From Gammaproteobacteria bacterium (GTDB lineage Bacteria; Pseudomonadota; Gammaproteobacteria; Coxiellales; Coxiellaceae): DNA of 64,000 bases. The position numbers and the translations under genes were made by a program. The notes under the pieces are model-generated. The model did not search any database, was not told the DNA's origin, and was given only the letters and a program-made list of their open reading frames with translations. Where the stretch lies: NCBI GenBank assembly GCA_023266215.1, contig JAHFRQ010000005.1, forward strand, positions 32,963 to 96,962, written 5' to 3'. Shown piece by piece: positions 43,701 to 50,177 of this stretch; position 1 is the stretch's first letter, and each line of letters opens with the position of its first letter.

Positions 43701-46511
43701 ATCAGACGTAAAATCAGGCGCTGCCGTTGCAGTATTTGCAAACTTTATTTCTGATTGTATTTTGCCGGTTGGAAAATAGGTTTTGGCTGAAATATAATTT
43801 GCACCCGAAACGCCATCAACCGTCGTTGTGGCATCACCTTTTGCATTTAAATAATAATATTGCGAATAATCATCAGCACTGATTGCTGGCGTTGGTGGCA
43901 ATATACTATCTAAATCAATTGTTGCTGTATTGGCATAATAATAACGCTTTATTTCATATCCTGCTGGGTTTCGAGTATGCGCTATCACAAAACCCATTGC
44001 GTCTTGCGTTGCAATAATATGATTATCGAGATCATAGAAAGTCATGTTAACGCGATCTTTAGTGACATCGGGTATTCTTGAAAATTGATTTTGCGCTACA
44101 GCAACTAATTCAAGTGCTGTTATTTTATCAGCATAGTGAATCACAGCTGTTTTTTTATTGCGTAAGTTATATCTGTATTCTGTAACGGCACCTTTGCCAT
44201 CAATCTCAAATCGCAAGCGTTTGCTTTTATCAAAAATTTGATATGTTGAAATATCTTTTGTGCTTGGTACCAGATTACGAAGCCAGTCTTTAATTGGATT
44301 GGGTTCTTGAATTCCCGTAATTCTTTTAATGGCGGGTGATTTAGAAAGTCGCCTTAAAACTTCAATGCCAAGCGATCCCCCCATTAATGCGCTGGCTAAA
44401 AATAATGTGGTTCCAAAAAACCCAAGCGGTCTACGTTCTGGCATTGTTGTTTCAGGCAAAATAGCAACTTGCATTGGCTTCTTGGGAAGCAAATTAAAAT
44501 AATTCGTTGTGCATTGATAGCCATTGACATCATCGTAAAAATTTTCCGTCACTCTGCCCATGGGCGTAATGGTGTATCTCAAACGATTTAAGCTGTCATA
44601 AAGATAATAGGTGGTTTGCCCATCAATACCTTGGTGCGAATCAAGACGCCCTGCTGTATCATAATGATTCATTGCAATACGAGAAACGCCACTTTCAGGG
44701 ATACTGGTTGCAATAATGCTCGTTTGACCCGCATCATTCCAATTGTGTTTTTCTGTGCGGCCATTTGGCTCTGTGATAATAAAATTCTGCACCAAATCAT
44801 TGTATTGTGTTGCCCGAGTATTTCCCAAGGCATCTAAATTAGATGTTAACCGTTTTAGATTATCAAACGTATTTACTGTGATGGCCGTAATATCATTTCC
44901 GCTAGCATCGACATCTACTTTTTGATTTGTCGATCTAGGTGTGCCCCATCTTGTGTAATAGGGAAACTGAACGCGGGATGAGTCAGATGTTGTTACACCA
45001 TTACCATTTGCGTCTATTGTTGTAAAAACTTGTAATTCAGAAACAAGTCCACGATTATTTTCAGAAATTACTTTGAGACTAATTTGATCAACAGGCTGGT
45101 TTGCAACAAAATCCTGCATTTGCACTTCTGTTATTGGCAAAATATCTGAAAATGCAGGGAAGCTATATTTATTTTTTAAATAAGATTTTTCCGCAATCAA
45201 TTGATTTGCATTATTATAAACATACTGTGTAACAAAACCTTCTGGAGAAATCTTAAAAGTAAGCAATCGGCTTGCAATTTTATCAAGTGTTGCGCAGTGG
45301 TAAACGTAATGTGTTGTAGCCCAAACAGGATGCGCTATATCACCTGAGATTAATTCACGCTTAATCGTACGAGCCAATGTTGTTGGATCATAATCGTATT
45401 GAGTCACTTGGCCTTCGGGATAAATAATTTGTGTAATGAGTCCCTGTGCATTAAAAGTGAAATTTTTTGTGGCATTGGTTGATTTATATAAAATACTACT
45501 TAAATTATTATTGCTATAAGCGCAATCCATTGTCTGCATTTTAATATTATTATTGTCATCGCCCACTTGCCTTGCAAAACAACCTATTGTTTTTTGGTCA
45601 TTAATCGTTGCTGTTGTCACAAATCCCAATGCATCAGTTATAGTTGCTTTGTCGCTAGAATAATTAAAATTATATTTTTGACCCGTTGATCCCTGTTGAA
45701 CAAAGGACAATTTATTGCCGGAATAATTTAAATTAAGAACGGTGCCATCTGTTTGAGAGATGGCAGAAAGCTGACTGGTTTCAGAAAGATAAGTGTAATT
45801 GATGCTGTAATTATTTCCGCTCAAATCTGGAATAACAGCGCTTTTTAATAAATTATTACTGTCAAAATTCCAAATGCCGAGCGTTTCGCTAAACTGTTTT
45901 CCATGTTCCAAAAAATCAAGTGAAAATCCTGCGTTAATTAGATTAACAGTATAAAGGCCCGATCCTGTTATAATATTTTTTAGTTGTCTGTCTACGTAAA
46001 TATATTGGATACCAAAACCACGCGCATCATATTCTGCTGTGATGTCTCCGTTTGCATTAAAATACTTTTGTGCGCCTGTTTTAAGATCACGTCGCACAAA
46101 TGAGCCAACAGCTTCTTTGGTAATAACAAATTTTGAGTGCGCACCACTAGGTGACACATAAACCTGTTGAATGGGATCAAAAGTATAAGCAACCACCGAT
46201 CCATCTTGCTCACGAAAGGATATATTTTCTGGAGAAGACTCAAGAATCGCTGCAATATTATATGACCAGGGTGCTTTGCTTTGTGCGTTATAAACAAAGC
46301 CAAATTCAAATGTACCTGCAGTTTCTTGTGCTTTAACATGAGTAGATTTGATAATCACATTACCAGTTGCAAGATTCACTGACGGCAACACAGGCGACTG
46401 CCCTGTCCCTGCTGAGTTTAACCACTCACCGGTAAAGCTAGTATAGTCATATTGCGTTCCCAAATTAATATTGGCAAACACACGAAAAGGAAATAAAGTT
46501 GTTGTTGGCAT
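34776..46511 (-). CDS. Giant RHS/YD-repeat polymorphic toxin
   Basis: A 3911-residue protein, more than twice the usual length of enterobacterial Rhs. Residues 1-130 are an N-terminal region with no signal peptide and no PAAR motif. RHS/YD repeats (patterns such as YDxxNRLxxxxxxxG) run from about 130 to 3200, broken by one hydrophobic segment near residue 700 (LGFFGTTLFLASALMGGSLG). A Pro-rich stretch and a hydrophobic Ala/Ile segment (about 3300-3360) precede the pre-toxin region (MGISELFGYTPN at about 3484). The last 310 residues are the variable tip, ending with FRGGGNGLPNGGPELVV. Rhs shells normally encapsulate the tip, which is freed by autoproteolysis; I do not see the usual DPxGxxDG-type cleavage signature. 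GGGAGC precedes the start. A secretion route is not evident. Confidence 0.85.
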   Translation of the reverse strand: MPTTTLFPFRVFANINLGTQYDYTSFTGEWLNSAGTGQSPVLPSVNLATGNVIIKSTHVKAQETAGTFEFGFVYNAQSKAPWSYNIAAILESSPENISFREQDGSVVAYTFDPIQQVYVSPSGAHSKFVITKEAVGSFVRRDLKTGAQKYFNANGDITAEYDARGFGIQYIYVDRQLKNIITGSGLYTVNLINAGFSLDFLEHGKQFSETLGIWNFDSNNLLKSAVIPDLSGNNYSINYTYLSETSQLSAISQTDGTVLNLNYSGNKLSFVQQGSTGQKYNFNYSSDKATITDALGFVTTATINDQKTIGCFARQVGDDNNNIKMQTMDCAYSNNNLSSILYKSTNATKNFTFNAQGLITQIIYPEGQVTQYDYDPTTLARTIKRELISGDIAHPVWATTHYVYHCATLDKIASRLLTFKISPEGFVTQYVYNNANQLIAEKSYLKNKYSFPAFSDILPITEVQMQDFVANQPVDQISLKVISENNRGLVSELQVFTTIDANGNGVTTSDSSRVQFPYYTRWGTPRSTNQKVDVDASGNDITAITVNTFDNLKRLTSNLDALGNTRATQYNDLVQNFIITEPNGRTEKHNWNDAGQTSIIATSIPESGVSRIAMNHYDTAGRLDSHQGIDGQTTYYLYDSLNRLRYTITPMGRVTENFYDDVNGYQCTTNYFNLLPKKPMQVAILPETTMPERRPLGFFGTTLFLASALMGGSLGIEVLRRLSKSPAIKRITGIQEPNPIKDWLRNLVPSTKDISTYQIFDKSKRLRFEIDGKGAVTEYRYNLRNKKTAVIHYADKITALELVAVAQNQFSRIPDVTKDRVNMTFYDLDNHIIATQDAMGFVIAHTRNPAGYEIKRYYYANTATIDLDSILPPTPAISADDYSQYYYLNAKGDATTTVDGVSGANYISAKTYFPTGKIQSEIKFANTATAAPDFTSDPATLIPESNSEDQATINQYDLLNRLTKKQLPNQSLHTHEFNNMGNEILTSVTDNGAVNPTVHATAKQFDTWGQLIREAPPLVYAKIAAVQSDIKLTQAQKDQAISTIWINQSERHLYDETTGLHIGKLDIVPDDGDINNPAKTIFYCDLDRKIVLSIGPKGQVCQTQWHPIFDKAIQEYKYANAIGPDDLKTLSGGAVENFNQALLVVDSADIINQTQYDNGGATETHIDGDSFVSILNKNMFGECESEMHSVNLIRPTLQVARTFNLRGQIVHETHTDDDSKKTISTINKTHNNLHGLCDSSSDANNAKTIFTYEPRGVLKTSTNVTSGAVTTYDHDAFSRKINTLLPMGSQIKVIYVQSTRTITINHTDSTGLIILASVSNTLDAFHNIISQTDAENNTILNNYNENNQCTNTIDAMGNQVVKQFDLRGLLKSKQFVSALFQSLSEFDYSLSRELVAETKDASGLKLKTSYAINALGQRSQTITPQKSVRSATFNKRSLATSDTAFLNALSLKATDPAVVTNQSYNGQGISNTLKQSTIGSLEAYQEQVLIDDLGRVTGKKVDPTGLALITENVLDSESRAIATIDPKNQTSYIIRDELGNIRFEINAKGGVTEHTYNLENKPVCTTQYQTAIDLSRLLIGMNPTLISTFITSSDYDHKIYYFYDDLNNERFRVNGAGAVTEKQYNKNSELTATIHYYSKITADFTKLTTDLVIALCASIENNAKDRANYRVVDANNQEVFIIDAEGYVTQKFYHSTLHKVNCEIKYATKIADPYVFSALSIAEITKKLVISGQDRATYWIVDPLDRLQFYVTANGAVTKYEYVGDTKNRYKITEFTSAVVLPSDYEALLTTLNNLVPDAKVDNIEIKEYDEAGREKMRANALNKAESFGYNGAGLRTTHTTLSGNTWNYEFDGAKRLWHEVSPKTKYYVASINSAAVDGIAVAEINNVVDKVISYDSNSNRLSIISAINSADERIVDFMYDETNQKISDTWENVPIDDTTKQTSWAVRPETTENVTRATLLSVHGVKLISFNEDGKPLFYAYDAEGFLKYRVNASGYVIEYVRNSFGEAESYIGYANQLDPTKIKLSDYITTGLTPDLISSKLVPDPDRDNSHTKTIDRKGRVVLRERDAVVCYMPSDNTANLGSLEMLKPTKGSVFNAFSEVQVEVVLAGGYNIREKYTWRDNCGNIVATVDANGIAKVLALDVRGRQTDEYRYATQLDITKINQQTTFLDLQKLIAAIANREKDIHINTPRDILGRITGVYHKNIIAQSIDPSGAQQFINNPVADIGVTYTYTDDNKIQTIMHPNGGVEILYYDERRYLVAKAGVVRSQPDGTKIRPITYYHFSAHGEHVETFVPDRGCPVDIDNNIIPDPFADRDQTKDRYTKVLKDARKCVLAHQDPENNLKQMTNTKTKKVARHYKQTTSGDPTANVTDIDEKQKIYDELDNLILISVIRNGVVQSQIAYRHDAFTLIAEGPNDGTWPILHQHDKAGRIWSDSNGNGGTKLVVHNAAGEETLTISSLSIDLSQTNYSDLQKLITDNRDTVSIYEFTETQRDPGGRPTGFVEPGYQDPSGSGNIIRPLHQLGWTAQNKKESTTTPSGDATIFGYDNRKKLTTVTEPAITVMDTTGATSTVAAVTQMGYGVLGGKIGVTDANDHTELFIRDEADQVIKHTAGDGTPYFTKKLDVHGDAIEVTSASLNTWKITYNRKGKTIQVQLPSGDTWNYALNENDFTITVVPPSEDPKQPLAQASYYGQGPYGDKNSEQFAMGEKHLYEHDPNHIEKTHTAVDANNNIVYKVARVLDYWGKELSKTDGSGATYKNTYYLNGLLYQELGLTVVDQGQMIPFDSTTGNFSTTSVNTPLKNITHNYLTSLRESEVIDANPVKPQTLKRLFDINRSITRVTETNGTGNVLRDTQMTFNARKWPVTQTDINFSLDYYYDAVSNRPRMNAICNGLIHDGWWTYDDANRVLVNDGALINAVIQSVYVAPSQQWPYDNSTTWGYLSPNQGNTFSRAKGKIDGQSLYFPGETGKLADGIPCLAGLTYDQNDRLSTVGINCLAPLPFHYEQIQPYKYKIKISFQMPYSYPKRISYFKNGAYAATSMNLLVGQAAYNLNGKMIYFFNKTCDGDTRVNYGPFDVDGNSMTTTTNWKSNVQRDDSYINDTLTVTAVKIFDTRRISQVYATRQNQHGSHSRTVSHLYDSNNRLSSAVGVMLPFLNSNDLDNQLAYNFYIDNSLDGYVLRSQIVLFNGGETNYAPTIFYSDCKGNIVAKYGIKTNSASATQANQTGMVLELTANPVTAFNVENLVGQSMSTGLSNTNDPLSLQIPNKNKQGNYTPYELFLSIINNSLTPSLQTPQAPPPKPPHHSWLGEIIEGIVAIAIIIAAPYVSAAVIGAVEGAAAAATVTAATLTATEFAVTMTIAGGIADAASQGVAIAFDNQHGFSTKEMFENAIAAGATAGLGAALGAGNLAASKAILENAAAFAEYAAIGLTVQLFEMEVGLRKSIDIKFIIEQALGQTAAGKINAELPKDSSAHATHFVDDAANMGISELFGYTPNLSTLSNMLGDQVVDTGADVIGSIKSQDSVANINIPVGASTDPTQFTNRALQTESRYINDSMAADNDEFYEPTAPFYTAYTTTLTSGVNAITSASMFAQYQAANDSAVQQKARQVQAHATGVANNASGFFNRAMDHFVTGADDVGAAVYGAGRAAYDALQSFDNNYLDGNPIKTALMLYARNDISTHFASALLHNATRADALAEVGDSIETNLQNNWNAIAAGGISGYETLGADVFVAGSLVMTGGSASILARTQIALGRSELLSDIGLFGAGSTATSAERAERMLALNTGYNVSPEKWFDQYPALGKDGTYVTDYRAIAQVIGPQRANTKFDLGLFSFGNNISYFKVSRLETSLGLDSGSLLDTGFRFTRVPDIINLSPRSPIYSDNPLFRGGGNGLPNGGPELVVNSIPTNPWP

Positions 46512-46594
46512 CGTGCAGCTCCCGTTCCAAATACAAATAAATCACAGTGTGGGCAGATCCGTTGCCTTAAGAAAACCTTAAACTGGTGAATTGC

Positions 46595-46623
46595 ATCATA
46601 AGCGAATAGATTTTTATTTGCAA
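46595..46623 (-). promoter_or_regulatory. Promoter for the RHS gene
   Basis: Minus strand TTGCAA, 17 bases, TATGAT, about 84 bases upstream of the RHS start. The -10 and the following GC (TATGATGC) are the same as in the promoter of the 469-residue protein gene at 12230. The remaining divergent spacer to xseB is AT-rich with no other clear signal. Confidence 0.5.
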
Positions 46624-46768
46624 TACCGTAGTAATTTTTTCAATTTTTTCTGCAATACCCTGTATTTAAAGATGTTTTTGTAAATTTTGATCGCTGCTCT
46701 TTAAAAAAAATGCTATATTCGCTTGAATCCTTCTTTAATTTATATCAATAAAAGCAAAAGAGAAAAAA

Positions 46769-46999
46769 ATGGCAGCTGCAAAAAAAACATCTTTAGATTT
46801 TGAAAAATCCATGACAAAACTAAACGAATTAATTGAAAAAATGGAGAGTCCTGATTTAAGTTTGGAAAATTCGCTCAAGCATTTTGAAGAAGGCGTGATG
46901 TTAATTAAACAATGCCAAGAAACATTAATGCAAGCTGAGCAAAAAGTGAAAATATTAACGGAAAAAAATGGTCAATCTGAATTAGAGCCGTTTGAGTAA
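46769..46999 (+). CDS. xseB: Exodeoxyribonuclease VII small subunit
   Basis: A 76-residue helical protein with the family signature: FEKSMTKLNELIEKMESPDLSLENSLKHFEEGVMLIKQCQ. It binds the large subunit XseA, not in this window. Length is normal. GAGA lies upstream of the ATG. In many gammaproteobacteria xseB is followed on the same strand by ispA and dxs; here ispA is next but faces the opposite way, its stop codon one base from the xseB stop. Confidence 0.93.
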   Translation: MAAAKKTSLDFEKSMTKLNELIEKMESPDLSLENSLKHFEEGVMLIKQCQETLMQAEQKVKILTEKNGQSELEPFE

Positions 47000-47000
47000 A

Positions 47001-47867
47001 CTACCCATTTCGATTCATTAAGTAATACGCGATCATTTCTAAAGTCGCTGTATTTTGTGTTAATGTTTTTAGCGCAGCAATGGCCTGTTTAGTAAGTGCT
47101 TCAACGCGCGCTCGCGTTGCATCAACGCCTTCTAAAATAGCATAAGTTGATTTTTGCAATTTAATATCTTGCCCGATATTTTTTCCGATATTTTTTTCTT
47201 CGCCAATCACATCTAATAAATCATCTTGTAATTGAAATGCTAATCCAATCGATTGTGAAAAAATTTTCAATGTATTTAAAGTCGCTTCGTCTTCAACACC
47301 TGCAGCAACAGCGCCCATCGTCACGCTGGCTTGAATCAGCGCGCCTGTTTTTAAAAAATGAATATTTTCTAACTCAGCACGCGAAATTTTTTTGCCTTCT
47401 GCTTGCAAATCCAACATTTGGCCACCCACCATGCCAGAAGCGCCGCTGCTGTCTGCCAATATTTTCACGAGTTTAATATTATTAGATGTCGCTATTAATT
47501 CAAACGCCAAACTTTGCAATGCATCGCCCGCCAAAATAGCTGTGGCTTCATCAAATGCAATATGACACGTTGGTTTTCCGCGACGCAAGTCATCATCGTC
47601 CATTGCGGGCAAGTCATCGTGAATTAAAGAATAGCCGTGAATGCATTCTACGCTGGCTGCGATTAAATCAAGCTGATCAAGTGATTGCCCAAAACACTCG
47701 CCAGTGGCATACACCAAAATGGGACGCAATCGCTTGCCGCCATTTAACATGACGTATCGCATCGCTTGATGTAATCGAGTGGAAGTATTGCCGGATTGTT
47801 CAAGCACGCGCTCCAGTATTTTTTCAACGCGTACGCGATAATTTTTTAATTGCTCTTGGATGATCAT
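47001..47867 (-). CDS. ispA: Farnesyl/geranyl diphosphate synthase
   Basis: A short-chain isoprenyl diphosphate synthase of 288 residues. First aspartate-rich motif is LIHDDLPAMDDDDLRRG; the second is FQLQDDLLDVIGE. GGKRLRP near residue 42 binds the allylic diphosphate. It joins IPP with DMAPP and GPP to give farnesyl diphosphate for quinones and undecaprenyl phosphate. Length is normal (E. coli 299). The start overlaps the upstream hydrolase gene by four bases. Orientation relative to xseB and dxs is inverted from the usual order. Confidence 0.93.
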   Translation of the reverse strand: MIIQEQLKNYRVRVEKILERVLEQSGNTSTRLHQAMRYVMLNGGKRLRPILVYATGECFGQSLDQLDLIAASVECIHGYSLIHDDLPAMDDDDLRRGKPTCHIAFDEATAILAGDALQSLAFELIATSNNIKLVKILADSSGASGMVGGQMLDLQAEGKKISRAELENIHFLKTGALIQASVTMGAVAAGVEDEATLNTLKIFSQSIGLAFQLQDDLLDVIGEEKNIGKNIGQDIKLQKSTYAILEGVDATRARVEALTKQAIAALKTLTQNTATLEMIAYYLMNRNG

Positions 47868-49144
47868 GGTGCGCTAATGCTCACTTTGCTTTTCATAAAA
47901 ATAGCTTTCGCAAATTTTTCCTCGTGATCATTATGACCTGCTGTTGAATTAACTAACACTGTAATTAATATGTTTTTTTTTGGTGCCCAAATGTACATTG
48001 ATCGGTAACCAGAAATAACACCACCGTATCTATAAACAAGCCCAGATTTTTTATGATAAACAAAATAAACACCCAATCCATAGCACCCATTTCCAGCTGT
48101 ATTTTTATCCGTACACTGTTTTAAATCATCAACACGCTTACTCGTTTTTTCATTCACGAAATAATTATTCTTCAAAATAGCAGTAGATTGTTTTGAAAGA
48201 ATCTCACCAGAAAATAATTTAAAAACGGCCTTTGACATATTTTCTGTACTACCAATGAGTGCGCCTGAAGCAGGGCCTGTTGACCAAGTAAGCGTATTAG
48301 ATGTATCAAATCCTAATGGCACGTTTTTGATAGGTGGAAAGCCATATAATGGATCGTATAAATATCCATGCATCATATCTTTTAAATTTTCTGCAGGTCT
48401 TTTGTTGGGAATATAATATGCGGTCACGCCAGCGTGACTTAAAAGCTCACGCATTTGGCTGCTAAATGGCATTTTAGCAGCTTTTTCTACAATGAGCTCT
48501 GCGATAATATAATTGGTATTCGAATAAGACCAATGAGTTCCGGGCGCAAAACACTGTCTTTTACACTGCTTAGTGCGAGCATATTTTGCTGCAATTGTTA
48601 TAATTTGATTGGGCTGCCAATTTGTTTCAAATATTCTTTTTTTATTCCAAAATGTATTTAATGTTGCGCCATTCATTGCGTTGGGAATGCCGCTCGTCAT
48701 ATTTAGCAATTGAAAAATTTTGACTTTCGACCATTCTTTTGGCCAAATTGATTTTTTATTTTTAGTTGAGGCAAAATTTTCAGGAAACCAATATTGCAAC
48801 GTCTGATTTAGGTTTAATTTTTTTTGTTCTTGCAAATTCAATATAATGGCGGTTGTAAATTCTTTGGTAATACTGCCCCATGAAAATAGATTTTTAGCAG
48901 TCACAGGTATTTTAATATCACGGCCAACCGTTCCTGCGGTATAAGTTTGCATATTGCCATTTTGCAAAACAGTTAATTGAATTCCAGAAATGCCCTCGCC
49001 TTTTTTGTGAACGTCTGTGCTGGAATATTTTTTAACGTATTGATTCACTAAATTTTGGATTGTATTGTTTTGCTCTAATGAAAATACCTGCACGCTAATT
49101 AGAATTAAAATAACAATAGATAATTTTTTGCGTATTTTTATCAT
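47864..49144 (-). CDS. Exported beta-lactamase-fold serine hydrolase
   Basis: A 426-residue protein of the class C beta-lactamase / D-Ala-D-Ala carboxypeptidase superfamily. It starts with a signal peptide (KIRKKLSIVILILISVQVFS, about residues 3-22). The nucleophile motif SxxK is SITK with Ser91, the YxN motif is in HWSYSNTNYIIAE, and the third KTG-like box is RYGGVISGYRS, replaced by Tyr-Gly-Gly as in esterase/peptidase members. It should act in the periplasm. True beta-lactamase activity cannot be inferred. It overlaps ispA by ATGA, an unusual operon partner. Confidence 0.85.
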   Translation of the reverse strand: MIKIRKKLSIVILILISVQVFSLEQNNTIQNLVNQYVKKYSSTDVHKKGEGISGIQLTVLQNGNMQTYTAGTVGRDIKIPVTAKNLFSWGSITKEFTTAIILNLQEQKKLNLNQTLQYWFPENFASTKNKKSIWPKEWSKVKIFQLLNMTSGIPNAMNGATLNTFWNKKRIFETNWQPNQIITIAAKYARTKQCKRQCFAPGTHWSYSNTNYIIAELIVEKAAKMPFSSQMRELLSHAGVTAYYIPNKRPAENLKDMMHGYLYDPLYGFPPIKNVPLGFDTSNTLTWSTGPASGALIGSTENMSKAVFKLFSGEILSKQSTAILKNNYFVNEKTSKRVDDLKQCTDKNTAGNGCYGLGVYFVYHKKSGLVYRYGGVISGYRSMYIWAPKKNILITVLVNSTAGHNDHEEKFAKAIFMKSKVSISAP

Positions 49145-49219
49145 TGAATTCTCAGAAATCTATGAACAAAGCTCAGTCTATCTACATAAACATGTCAATT
49201 CAAGGTTGGCATGCCGTTG

Positions 49220-49298
49220 CCTATAGCAAGTAATTACTTTACTATTGGTTTGGAGGAACCGCGCATGTAGCGAACTTTGTTCGCGAAATAAGCGGATA
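49220..49298. repeat. REP element left of the RAYT gene
   Basis: About 79 bases, inverted relative to the copies at 49939 and 50053. It contains a hairpin GCGAACTTTGTTCGC flanked by conserved CCGCGCATGTA and AAATAAGCGGAT. It borders the transposase stop codon at 49302. Confidence 0.8.
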
Positions 49299-49301
49299 AA
49301 T

Positions 49302-49871
49302 TTATTTCATTAAGCAATCCGCTGCGCATTCTATCGGCGGCTTAATATCATCGTAACTTTTATCGTAATATAACGCCAATGGTTTTCCCTGCCGTTCAAT
49401 AGTATATCGCATCGCGCGATAATAATTCTCAAAATCATAAAGGTATTTTGTACTACCGTGGCGTGCCCAGTAATCCTTTCGCTGAATTTTTAAGTGGGAT
49501 TTTTTTAAATATTTAGTTGCCTTGGACTTTATTCTTGTCATAATAATTTCAGGTTTGTGTCGACCTTCAGCAACCATATGAATATGATTGGTGCGAACAT
49601 GCGCCGCATGTAAATTCCAATGGTTGTCTTTGCAAATATCGATTATCGCCTGTAAAACAATTTGTTGAGCATCAGAATTTAATATTAACTTTTCTTCTGT
49701 TTGGCTTTTCTTTGCAGATTGTTCTAAATAAACATTGGGCTTGATGCTTACCGTGCCAAATTCATTATGACGACGATCAACACTGCCGCGTTTATCACCA
49801 GGCACGCGCGTTCCAAACGTTTCAAACGTAATAAAATAGGCAATTGGTGGATCATTTGTGTTATTTTTCAT
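49302..49871 (-). CDS. REP-associated tyrosine transposase (RAYT/Y1)
   Basis: A 189-residue Y1-type HUH transposase. The HUH metal-binding motif is HVRTNHIHMVAEG near residue 100, and the probable nucleophile tyrosine is in RIKSKATKYLKKS downstream. The N-terminal YFITFETFGTRVPGDKRGSVDRRHN is typical of the REP-associated family. Such enzymes cut and copy REP hairpins, as RAYT of E. coli does. Here the gene is flanked by inverted REP hairpins on both sides, as expected for the mobile unit. No ribosome-binding site is clear. The length is close to that of other RAYTs, and the gene appears intact. Confidence 0.85.
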   Translation of the reverse strand: MKNNTNDPPIAYFITFETFGTRVPGDKRGSVDRRHNEFGTVSIKPNVYLEQSAKKSQTEEKLILNSDAQQIVLQAIIDICKDNHWNLHAAHVRTNHIHMVAEGRHKPEIIMTRIKSKATKYLKKSHLKIQRKDYWARHGSTKYLYDFENYYRAMRYTIERQGKPLALYYDKSYDDIKPPIECAADCLMK

Positions 49872-49938
49872 TTTAAAAAAATAACATAATTATCAATTTT
49901 TGCAATACCGTATTTTGAAAATATAATGCAAATCAAAA

Positions 49939-50175
49939 GAATCCGCTTATTTCGCCTTGAGTACAAGGCTACATGCGCGGTTCCTCCAAACCAATAATAA
50001 AGTAATTACTTGCTATAGGCGTGTCTTTTGCCTGGCTTGCCTTCGTGCCTTAGAATCCGCTTATTTCGCCTTGAGTACAAGGCTCCATGCGCGGTTCCTT
50101 CAAACCAATAATAAAGTAATTACTTGCTATAGGCATTGAAAAAGAATCCGCTTATTCCTTCAAACCAATAGTAAG
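49939..50175. repeat. Tandem REP elements right of the RAYT gene
   Basis: Two full copies of about 82 bases (49939-50020 and 50053-50134) and one internally deleted copy (50144-50175). Each starts GAATCCGCTTATT and ends near TAATTACTTGCTATAGGC. The hairpin is GCCTTGAGTACAAGGC. The tail of the last copy abuts the stop of the DUF945 gene. These account for the 306-base gap between RAYT and that gene. Confidence 0.85.
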
Positions 50176-50177
50176 CT

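Noticed and set aside
47864..49144. Antibiotic-resistance beta-lactamase
   Set aside because: The SxxK and YxN motifs are shared with carboxypeptidases and esterases, and the KTG box is not standard, so resistance cannot be claimed.
49957..50139. 60-codon ORF with an internal repeat of about 20 residues
   Set aside because: The repetition comes from two tandem REP copies being translated; it is not a gene.
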